This document shows, piece by piece, positions 16,901-22,730 of a stretch of 31,500 nt of DNA; position 1 is the stretch's first letter; each line of letters opens with the position of its first letter. Location: the NCBI GenBank assembly GCA_910586975.1, contig CAJUKX010000031.1, positions 1-31,500 of the forward strand, read 5' to 3'. The notes below the pieces were generated by a model. The model saw only the letters and a list, made by a program, of their open reading frames with translations. It searched no databases and was not told the origin of the DNA. The translations under genes were made by a program, and so were the position numbers. The stretch comes from an uncultured Muribaculaceae bacterium. GTDB taxonomy: Bacteria; Bacteroidota; Bacteroidia; Bacteroidales; Muribaculaceae.

Positions 16901-17196
16901 ATAACTCAGGTGAACAGATACATATCAGCGCCCAAGCCGACTCCGACGACGCTCAGGCCAATCAATGCACCATCATTGCCGAGACACTGTATGCCGACGC
17001 TCCGATTGCCGAGATAACCATAAAAGATCCGTCTTCTGCCGTGACCGATATCATAACCGACGGCGGATTTGAACGCCCCAATGATGTATACAACATGCAG
17101 GGTGTATGTCTGAAACGCAACGCTACGCATGATGACGTGGACGCACTCGCACCCGGCCTTTATATAATAGGCGGCAAAAAAGTACTCGTGAAATAA
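13954..17196 (+). CDS. BspA-like leucine-rich-repeat secreted protein with Ig-like domain and sorting-like tail
   Basis: This 1080-residue protein has a long signal peptide (about 1-30, ending QLSA). It then has about 30 BspA/TpLRR (LRR_5) repeats of about 23 residues with consensus LTSVEIPNSVTxIGxxAFxxC. Four times the ladder is broken by a related insert containing ADGS...SPVEDLYIGRN (near residues 145-175, 260-290, 373-403 and 738-770). After the repeats comes a Big2/Ig-like region (about 925-1035, LEPGDTIRLAASIYPANVT). The end is DVYNMQGVCLKR...APGLYIIGGKKVLVK, a tail like the C-terminal sorting domains of Bacteroidota. BspA-type proteins mediate adhesion to host proteins and other bacteria, but the ligand here is unknown. 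The LRR core is visibly richer in A/T than both ends of the gene, suggesting a mosaic origin. Confidence 0.9.
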   Translation: MRKRVHKQQLLLPLLMWLMLLALMPAQLSARNFNYTYQGHTITYSVLDEDAKTVETKNADSSLSGSLILPSTVYDGETAYTLTQIGDSTFISQQITAVEVPQSVTKIGKCAFFACLNLTAVEIPNSVNTIGEAAFAICRGLKKFKFADSSQRIVLGLDFLLESPVEELYIGRNWKYGTSMTQDGFCESVISLTISNNVTKIEDFAFYNCTGLKSLEIPNSVINIGNFTFSSCTGLTAVEIPNTVKSIGTSAFTDCTNLTSFMIADGSEIINFGAQPLWKSPIEDLYVGRNFKVAGDYPLCDAVSVTIGNIVTDIPETAFLQSTSLKHINFGTSVETIGKWAFLYCPALTTVEIPNSVTFICQEAFANCDSLNSFKLADGSKTIAFESNPFDESPVEDMYIGRNIITGQSLCKTVSSLTFGNTVTDIPERAFSNAKLLKTLDLGASVKSIGDRAFEQCESLTSLEIPNSVTNLGEFVFSGCGGLTSLVIPNSITNISTNAFSSCSGLTSIEIPSSVTTIGNWAFSNCRGLTSILIPSSVTTINEHAFSGCFKLPSVEIPNSVTSIGKHAFDNCHSLKTISLPNSITSIEDRTFFYCPELTSIKIPNSVTTIGNSAFEECSKMTSVEIPNSVTNIGENAFGYCTALTAVNIPNSVTSIGACAFMFCSGLQNVELSNAITKIENNTFNGCKELSDIKIPNSVTEIGLGAFVGCSSLTSVEIPNTVKVIENYAFKDCSGIKEFRIADGSDEIEFGQYIISVYDPPIENLYIGRNFSCEYPFNCLFDSITIGNSVTEIPDNAFYGTRAGNLNLGSSLKTIGENAFKYCGISELVLPPNVETVGENAFAGNDIKKIAIGSKMTEIGNKAFDGSASLEGVSIAALTPPAATDSTFSNYDCTLLVAPGSESAYLNAASCWNRFKTQPMIAPEKVEIEGQTDLTLEPGDTIRLAASIYPANVTLPYIFWRSTNPAFATVDNEGNVTRTAEADNSGEQIHISAQADSDDAQANQCTIIAETLYADAPIAEITIKDPSSAVTDIITDGGFERPNDVYNMQGVCLKRNATHDDVDALAPGLYIIGGKKVLVK
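14380..16260 (+). repeat. Coding tandem repeats (69-bp LRR units with four insert modules)
   Basis: The bases encoding the BspA-like repeats recur every 69 bp, for example the variants of 'ATTCCTAATTCTGTTACA'. Four longer insert modules, encoding ADGS...YIGRN, lie near 14385, 14730, 15070 and 16165. Units are diverged at the DNA level, so expansion is not very recent. Confidence 0.75.
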
Positions 17197-17220
17197 GCCC
17201 CTCCTTCATAAACAAGAATC

Positions 17221-17269
17221 CGGGCCATGGTTTTCTGTAAAGTTGAAAACCATGGCCCGTTTGTTTTTG
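17221..17269 (+). terminator. Strong terminator after the BspA-like gene
   Basis: A perfect 15-bp stem, CGGGCCATGGTTTTC (17221-17235) with its complement (17245-17259), encloses a 9-nt loop and is followed by TTTGTTTTTGG. It lies 24 bp after the stop codon. The T-tract overlaps the -33 element of the next promoter. Confidence 0.92.
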
Positions 17270-17297
17270 GATATATGAAGTATTTTATCTAAATTTG
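17266..17297 (+). promoter_or_regulatory. Promoter of the Fic gene
   Basis: TTTG (17266-17269), a 20-bp spacer and TAAATTTG (17290-17297) match the Bacteroidota consensus exactly. Transcription should start near 17302, about 17 nt before the ATG. Confidence 0.75.
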
Positions 17298-17318
17298 TAA
17301 GTAACTCATTAATATTAT

Positions 17319-17870
17319 ATGACGCATAACGAGATTGACAAGATAAGCATTGATAAGGCAAAGGATCTGTTTGCCTCAGGAAAGATTGCAGAGATTGAAA
17401 CAGGCACCGTGCGCGGTCTTCAGGATATTCATTTGGCTCTGTTCGGCGGCTTATATCCGTTTGCAGGGCAAATAAGAACTCTGAATATCTCAAAAGGCGG
17501 ATTCCGATTTACCAATTCCCTGTATCTTGTTCCGGCTCTCGAAGCGATAGAAAAGATGCCCGAAAATACTTTTGAGGAAATAGTAGCCAAATACGTTGAA
17601 ATGAATATAGCGCACCCATTCATGGAGGGCAATGGCAGAGCTACCCGTATATGGCTCGACATGATGTTAAAACGTTCTTTGGGCAAGGTTACAGACTGGT
17701 GCAAGATATCAAAGGAGGCTTATATGCAGGCAATGGAGCGAAGTCCTGTCAACGACCTTGAACTGCGATTTATTCTACACTCGGCACTATCCAACGATAC
17801 AGAAGACCGTGACGTGATATTCCACGGAATAGAACAATCATACTACTACGAGGGCTACGAACAAGAATAG
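17319..17870 (+). CDS. Fic-domain protein, class III-like (C-terminal autoinhibition)
   Basis: This 183-residue protein is one Fic domain. Such enzymes usually transfer AMP from ATP to a target protein. The active-site loop is complete: His99-Pro-Phe-Met-Glu-Gly-Asn-Gly-Arg107 matches HPFx[D/E]GNGR, with catalytic His99, metal-binding Glu103 and phosphate-binding Arg107. The flap region FRFTNSLYLVPALEAI is also present. The last residues contain Ser174-YYY-Glu178-Gly179, a match to the inhibitory motif (S/T)xxxE(G/N). At the C-terminus this defines class III Fic proteins such as NmFic. No antitoxin gene is adjacent, in keeping with self-inhibition. It has its own promoter and converges on pnuT with only 10 bp between the stops. 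The target is unknown. The composition is a little more AT-rich than its neighbours, so acquisition by transfer is possible. Confidence 0.9.
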   Translation: MTHNEIDKISIDKAKDLFASGKIAEIETGTVRGLQDIHLALFGGLYPFAGQIRTLNISKGGFRFTNSLYLVPALEAIEKMPENTFEEIVAKYVEMNIAHPFMEGNGRATRIWLDMMLKRSLGKVTDWCKISKEAYMQAMERSPVNDLELRFILHSALSNDTEDRDVIFHGIEQSYYYEGYEQE

Positions 17871-17880
17871 ACCGCTCCCC

Positions 17881-18474
17881 CTACCCCTGCTTCTTCATCA
17901 GCCCGAGCCATTTTCGGTAGCCCATGAATGCTATTACTGTGTATATGGCATAGAGTGTGGCGTAGAAGTAGATGCCTTTGTAGCAGTACAGGCCCACGCA
18001 CACGGCGTCGACCATAATCCATGCTATCCATTGCTCTACATATTTGCGTGCGAGCATCCATGTGGCCACTATGCTCAGTGCGGTAGTAAACGCATCATAG
18101 ACGGGTACTGTGGAGTCTGTGAAATTAGCCAATCCGTAGTATATGGCATACCATAGCAGCGCGGTGACAATGGCGCAGCCACCGGCCACCGGCCAGCCGG
18201 CATGAGTAATTTTCAATTCCTTTTTGGCGGGCTTGTCGGCCTGACGTCTGTGCGAGTGCATGGTCCAGGCTATGTAGCCATAAATAGCCATTACAAAGTA
18301 ATAGATATTTATGGTAAAATCGGCATATAGCCCCTTGCGGAAGTAAATCCACATTGAGATGGTGGGCATGATTATCGACGCCAGCCACAGCTTGGCATTG
18401 GCATGATATTCCCACCACAGGTAGAGCAGGCCTATAAGAAAACCGGCTATTTCGAGTATAAGGTCCCAGTTCAT
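17881..18474 (-). CDS. pnuT: PnuC-family transporter, probable thiamine transporter PnuT
   Basis: This 197-residue inner-membrane protein has about seven hydrophobic segments. PnuC-family features are the opening EIAGFLIGLLYLWWEYHANAKLW, the mid segment FTINIYYFVMAIYGYIAW and the C-terminal WIAWIMVDAVCVGLYCYKGIYFYATLY. PnuC proteins carry nicotinamide riboside by facilitated diffusion, and the Bacteroidota PnuT branch carries thiamine. Here the gene shares one base with the stop of the TonB receptor gene (TGATG) and lies under a TPP riboswitch, so thiamine is by far the likelier substrate. No thiamine pyrophosphokinase gene (tnr3/thiN), often the third member, is visible next to it. No terminator hairpin was seen before the converging fic gene. 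Confidence 0.9.
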   Translation of the reverse strand: MNWDLILEIAGFLIGLLYLWWEYHANAKLWLASIIMPTISMWIYFRKGLYADFTINIYYFVMAIYGYIAWTMHSHRRQADKPAKKELKITHAGWPVAGGCAIVTALLWYAIYYGLANFTDSTVPVYDAFTTALSIVATWMLARKYVEQWIAWIMVDAVCVGLYCYKGIYFYATLYAIYTVIAFMGYRKWLGLMKKQG

Positions 18475-20717
18475 CAGAATTTCAAGCTTATCGAGGCCAT
18501 TACATTGACGGGGGCCTGTGCGGCAAATCCGGCATAGCGGTAAATTTCTTTCTCGCCTTTGTCGTTTACGGTATATCCCGCACCGGCATAGCCGTTGTTG
18601 AAGTATTTCTTGTTGAAAATATTATATATGGCAAAGCCTACGCGCAGGGCTTTGACCGACGGAATGCGGCGGAAGGTGTAGGCCAGCGACAGGTCGCTCA
18701 CAAAATACGAATCGAGCTTGGCCTCGGCCGACTTGGCATTGTTCATATATTGGCTTGACACATACCGGCTTGTGAGCGAGGCCTCGAAATTGGCCACATG
18801 GAAGTTGAAAGCATTGTGGAATGTGAAGTCGGGCGAGAAGGCTATTGGTGTGTCGCCGCAGTCGATGGTGATGGGGTTGGTCCACTCGTCCTCGTATATG
18901 TATTCCACAAAATTCTTGATGCGGTTACGCGAAAGGGTAGCGCTCGCCTGCCAGTCAAACCACGACAGCGGTCGCAGGGCAGCCTGCAGTTCCACACCCA
19001 TACGGTATGAGTCGGGCACATTCACACTGATGGCGTTACCCGTGTCAGACAGCTGCCCGGTGGCAACCAACTGGTCGGTGTAGTCCATGTAATAGAGGTT
19101 GATTCCGGCATCGAACAATGATGAAGAATAGCCGTAACCCAATTCATAGTCAAACAGACGTTCGGCTGAGGGATAACGGTTGGGATCGCCGTCGGTGAAG
19201 TTGTCGCGCACCGGTTCCTTGTGGGCCACGCTCCACGATGCAAATGCCCTGTGAGGCCCGGCAGCGTAAGTAAGACCTGCCTTGGGATTGAAGAAGTCGT
19301 ATGTGCGGTAAACGTCGAGGTGACCCATCGACTCCGTATTCCAATCATAATTGTCGCTCACGCCCTTTATGGTATAGCGTATGTGGCGATACTGCATGTC
19401 GGCGTACGCCGACAGGCCGCGGGCGATGTCGACATTGGCACGGGCGTAGATATTTGAATCGAACTTGCGTCCTGTATTATGGTAATATTGCTGCAGGGGA
19501 TTTATCGGGCCTACATAATTGCGCACCCAGGCTATGTTGCCGAAGTGATTGCCGCGATGCCAATTGGCCGCGCCGCCCAATACTGCGTCCACACGGCCGT
19601 GGCTGTAGTTGAGGTTGAAAATACCGCCCCCGAAGTCGTTGTCGTTGTTTTTCAGACGCACGAGGTCGCTCTTGGTCACCAGATCGCCCTCTGAGTTCAC
19701 AAAAGGCTCAAGCCCATACTCGGCCAATGTACGCTTGGTCTTGTACTGATTATAGTAGCCGTCGCCCTTGGTATAGTGGAAAGCGAGGTTAAGGCGCCAG
19801 TCAGAGCCGAACGATTGGCTGCCGAGCAGCTGCACATGATGTTGCACGAAGTGGTCGTACTGATCGGGATAGTATGCTATAGATCCGTCGTCAGCCGTAT
19901 ACTGTCCGCATGGATTGTAGCGTCGGCCGTATTTGGCCATATCTTCTTTTGAGGCATAGTCCCAAGCCATGTAGGTCTGCTCCTTGCCGCCGAATGCCAG
20001 CAGCCTTACGGTTGTCGAAGAACCGGTGTAGGCCAGTTGTCCCATATAGCTCCAGAGCTTCGAATATGCGCGGTCGATGTAGCCGTCAGAGCCTATGTGG
20101 CTGAAGCGTGCATCCACACTCCAGTGATCGCCGAATACGCCCGAACTCACCTTCACTGTCTCGCGGTTGGTATTGTACGAGCCGTATGATGCGGCCACTT
20201 CTGCCGAGGGATCATAGCCGGGAGCATCGGTTATCATGTTGATTGAAGCACCGAATGCACCGGCGCCATTGGTCGAGGTTCCCACCCCGCGCTGTACCTG
20301 TATATCGCGCAAGGATGAAGCCATATCCGGCATATTCACCCAATATACGTTGTGGCTCTCGGAGTCGTTGATAGGAATACCGTTGGCGGTGATGTTGATG
20401 CGCGAGGCATCAGTACCGCGCACACGTATGCCACTGTAACCTATACCGCCGCCGGCATCGCCGGTGGTCACGATAGAAGGCATTGATGCGAGAAGGAATG
20501 GGATATCGCGTCCGTCGTTCACCTTGGCAATCTGCCGGGCATCCATGTTTGAGAAAGCAACCGGAGTCTTGTCGTTGGCTCTGTTTGCCACTACTTCTAC
20601 ATTACGCAGGTTCACGACCGAGGCCGAATCGGCTTTGGCAGCCACCGCTTCGGCAACAGCTGCACGGGCCGGCATGGCAGCAAGCGCAGCAAGCCCTAAG
20701 AGAATTGTTTTTTGCAT
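18474..20717 (-). CDS. TonB-dependent outer-membrane receptor for thiamine (OMR/omr1 type)
   Basis: This 747-residue receptor has a signal peptide (about 1-20), a TonB-box-like stretch (NVEVVANRA, about 39-47), the plug domain (about 50-170: GIRVRGTDASRINITANGIPIND, VNMPDMASSLRDIQVQRGVGTS, GAFGASINMIT) and a 22-strand barrel. The barrel ends in the sequence AQAPVNVMASISLKF, with the C-terminal Phe typical of outer-membrane proteins. Substrate assignment rests on context: a TPP riboswitch ends directly at the start codon and pnuT follows in the same operon. The pairing of an outer-membrane receptor with PnuT under TPP control is the known thiamine-uptake arrangement in Bacteroides. TonB-driven import across the outer membrane would feed PnuT. 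Confidence 0.92.
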   Translation of the reverse strand: MQKTILLGLAALAAMPARAAVAEAVAAKADSASVVNLRNVEVVANRANDKTPVAFSNMDARQIAKVNDGRDIPFLLASMPSIVTTGDAGGGIGYSGIRVRGTDASRINITANGIPINDSESHNVYWVNMPDMASSLRDIQVQRGVGTSTNGAGAFGASINMITDAPGYDPSAEVAASYGSYNTNRETVKVSSGVFGDHWSVDARFSHIGSDGYIDRAYSKLWSYMGQLAYTGSSTTVRLLAFGGKEQTYMAWDYASKEDMAKYGRRYNPCGQYTADDGSIAYYPDQYDHFVQHHVQLLGSQSFGSDWRLNLAFHYTKGDGYYNQYKTKRTLAEYGLEPFVNSEGDLVTKSDLVRLKNNDNDFGGGIFNLNYSHGRVDAVLGGAANWHRGNHFGNIAWVRNYVGPINPLQQYYHNTGRKFDSNIYARANVDIARGLSAYADMQYRHIRYTIKGVSDNYDWNTESMGHLDVYRTYDFFNPKAGLTYAAGPHRAFASWSVAHKEPVRDNFTDGDPNRYPSAERLFDYELGYGYSSSLFDAGINLYYMDYTDQLVATGQLSDTGNAISVNVPDSYRMGVELQAALRPLSWFDWQASATLSRNRIKNFVEYIYEDEWTNPITIDCGDTPIAFSPDFTFHNAFNFHVANFEASLTSRYVSSQYMNNAKSAEAKLDSYFVSDLSLAYTFRRIPSVKALRVGFAIYNIFNKKYFNNGYAGAGYTVNDKGEKEIYRYAGFAAQAPVNVMASISLKF

Positions 20718-20721
20718 AAAA

Positions 20722-20799
20722 ATTTCACTACGTCGGTACTAACCGAATCAGGTTCAAAGGGTCTGTTCTCAGCTCCGCCACTGCGGCGCACCCCTATTT
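20722..20799 (-). promoter_or_regulatory. TPP riboswitch (THI element)
   Basis: The minus strand reads GGGGTGC (20794-20788), CTGAGA (20772-20767), ACCCTTTGAACCTGAT (about 20762-20747), GTTAGTACCGACGTAGTGAA. This is the full set of conserved thiamine-pyrophosphate aptamer blocks in the right order. The aptamer ends about 6 nt before the receptor ATG at 20717. No separate terminator hairpin fits in between, so repression probably acts on translation initiation. High TPP would switch off receptor and PnuT synthesis. Confidence 0.97.
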
Positions 20800-20804
20800 T
20801 CGTG

Positions 20805-20836
20805 CAAATTTACAATAAATAGTTGATATCTACAAT
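20805..20836 (-). promoter_or_regulatory. Promoter of the thiamine-uptake operon
   Basis: On the minus strand ATTG (20836-20833), a 20-bp spacer and TAAATTTG (20812-20805) fit the Bacteroidota consensus with one mismatch in the -33 box. The predicted start, near 20800, is exactly at the 5' edge of the riboswitch. Confidence 0.75.
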
Positions 20837-20859
20837 TAGAGTCAAAAAAATAATCATTA

Positions 20860-21516
20860 TCAACGGATTACTACCTTGCGTGGTATGCCCGATGATATGC
20901 GGATGTAGATACCGGGGGCCGGATTCTTCACTTCCTGCCCCTGCAGATTCAGGAGGATTCCATCGTCTGTGTCGGCGGTGGCATCAGTTATGCCCGACTG
21001 TGTTTTCTCGCGAGCCACAAGCCGTGTCTCGGCAAATCTTACGGAGATATAGTCGCCATAAGCTGCATCGCGCACCGCCCAACTGCCCGACGGAAATTCG
21101 ATTATAAAGTCGGATACTCCTGTCGGATCGGCACTTATACCAACTACTACCTGACGGTCGTCGGAGTATTGCAATGCCGTACTGCCATGGCAGAATTCAT
21201 ATCCTGCAAATGGCCATTCCTGCACCGGAATACTTATCTGATTGCGCACAGGATCAAATACTGCATTCAACGCTTGCTCTCCGGGCAGAAAATTTCTGAT
21301 TATTATATCGTTGTCGTTTGTACCTCTGTCAATACTCACTACGTAATGAGGATGTTCAACCTTGTGCCACTGTATGTCGGTAGTAGTGAAAAGGCCGCTT
21401 TCCATGAATGAGCATGAGGCATCATAATCGCGTATGATGTCCTCGCGCTCATAGGCCGCGATGTCACACAGCAGCATACTCGCCATTACAGCGGCTAAGA
21501 CAGAGGCGGTTCTCAT
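20860..21516 (-). CDS. Unrecognised secreted protein with C-terminal sorting-like tail
   Basis: This 218-residue protein matches no family I know. A signal peptide is likely (about residues 1-21, hydrophobic core VLAAVMASMLLC). The middle (about 60-165) is a beta-rich polar region with segments such as HPHYVVSIDRG and SDFIIEFPSGSWAVRDA. The end reads LNLQGQEVKNPAPGIYIRISSGIPRKVVIR, which resembles C-terminal sorting-like tails of Bacteroidota secreted proteins and the tail of the BspA-like protein in this window. The ATG overlaps the ribBA stop by 4 bp (ATGA), so it is translationally coupled to riboflavin synthesis and the LptF/G gene. No flavin-binding motif is visible, and the linkage may be only transcriptional. 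Confidence 0.75.
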   Translation of the reverse strand: MRTASVLAAVMASMLLCDIAAYEREDIIRDYDASCSFMESGLFTTTDIQWHKVEHPHYVVSIDRGTNDNDIIIRNFLPGEQALNAVFDPVRNQISIPVQEWPFAGYEFCHGSTALQYSDDRQVVVGISADPTGVSDFIIEFPSGSWAVRDAAYGDYISVRFAETRLVAREKTQSGITDATADTDDGILLNLQGQEVKNPAPGIYIRISSGIPRKVVIR

Positions 21517-22730
21517 ACCTCGTTGAGCTCATGGCCCATACGCTCCTTCTTGGTTGACATGTAGCGCAGGTTGTACTTGTTGGGAGTAATCTCTATGGGC
21601 ACATTCTCCACTACTTCAAGGCCGAAGCCCTCAAGGCCGGCTCGCTTCACGGGATTATTGGTCAACAGACGCATTTTCTTTATACCGAGTATGTTGAGGA
21701 TCTGTGCTCCAACGCCGTAATTGCGTTCATCGGCAGCATGACCCAGGTGGATGTTTGCCTCTACAGTGTCAAGACCCTCTTCCTGAAGCTTGTACGCACG
21801 TATCTTGTCCATCAGCCCTATTCCACGGCCCTCCTGATTGAGGTAGACCAGTGCGCCGCGGCCTTCCTTCTCTATCATGCGCAGGGATTCGTGTAGCTGA
21901 GCGCCGCAGTCGCATCTCTTCGATGCGAAAATATCGCCGGTGGCGCATGACGAATGTACCCTTACAAGCACGGGGTTGCCATCGGCCACATTGCCCTTGA
22001 TAATGGCGATGTGTTCGAGCCCGTTGTCTTTCTGGCGGAAAGGTATGAGGCGGAAATGACCATAATCGGTAGGCATATCCACTTCCACGCCCATCTCAAC
22101 GAGCTGTTCGTGCTCCATGCGGTAAGCTATGAGGTCGCGGATGGAAATAAGTTTCAGGCCCCATTCATCTGCCCTCTGACGCAACTCGGGCAGACGTGCC
22201 ATTGAGCCGTCGTCGCTCATTATCTCCATCAGGGCAGCGGCCGGTTCAAGTCCCGACAGACGGGCCAGATCCACAGCAGCCTCGGTATGGCCCGAGCGTT
22301 GCAACACACCCTGGTCCTGTGCATAGAGCGGATTGATGTGGCCGGGACGACCAAATGTGGCAGGAGTGGAGGTGGGATCGGCCAAGGCGCGTATGGTGGC
22401 GCATCGGTCCTGAATGCTTACGCCGGTGGTGCAGCCTTCGAGTTTGTCGACAGTGACGGTGAATGGAGTGCCAAGTACCGAGGTATTGTCCTCAACCTGC
22501 TTGTCGAGCCCCAGCTCGTGGCAACGGCTTATGGTGATGGGCGCACAGAGCACGCCGCGTGCGTTTTTAAGCATGAAGTTCACCTGCTCAGGTGTAATCT
22601 TCTCTGCGGCAACTATGAGGTCGCCTTCGTTCTCGCGATCTTCATCATCTACCACAATCACCATCTTGCCATTGTGGAAATCGAGCAGAGCTTCGTCTAT
22701 GGAGTCGAGCTTAATCTTGTTGTCCATCAT
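21513..22730 (-). CDS. ribBA: Bifunctional 3,4-DHBP synthase / GTP cyclohydrolase II
   Basis: This 405-residue enzyme catalyses both entry steps of riboflavin synthesis. The N-terminal RibB half (about 1-205) makes 3,4-dihydroxy-2-butanone 4-phosphate from ribulose 5-phosphate and carries DDEDRENEGDLIVAAE, the acidic metal-binding loop, and the RSGHTEAAVDL segment. The C-terminal RibA half opens the GTP ring. Its zinc ligands Cys262-x10-Cys273-x-Cys275 are in SSCATGDIFASKRCDCGAQ, and NQEGRGIGL and LTNNPVKRAGL follow. Both halves look intact. The start lies inside the 3' end of the LptF/G gene (20-bp overlap) and the stop overlaps the next gene by 4 bp, so there is no room for an FMN riboswitch. 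Confidence 0.96.
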   Translation of the reverse strand: MMDNKIKLDSIDEALLDFHNGKMVIVVDDEDRENEGDLIVAAEKITPEQVNFMLKNARGVLCAPITISRCHELGLDKQVEDNTSVLGTPFTVTVDKLEGCTTGVSIQDRCATIRALADPTSTPATFGRPGHINPLYAQDQGVLQRSGHTEAAVDLARLSGLEPAAALMEIMSDDGSMARLPELRQRADEWGLKLISIRDLIAYRMEHEQLVEMGVEVDMPTDYGHFRLIPFRQKDNGLEHIAIIKGNVADGNPVLVRVHSSCATGDIFASKRCDCGAQLHESLRMIEKEGRGALVYLNQEGRGIGLMDKIRAYKLQEEGLDTVEANIHLGHAADERNYGVGAQILNILGIKKMRLLTNNPVKRAGLEGFGLEVVENVPIEITPNKYNLRYMSTKKERMGHELNEV

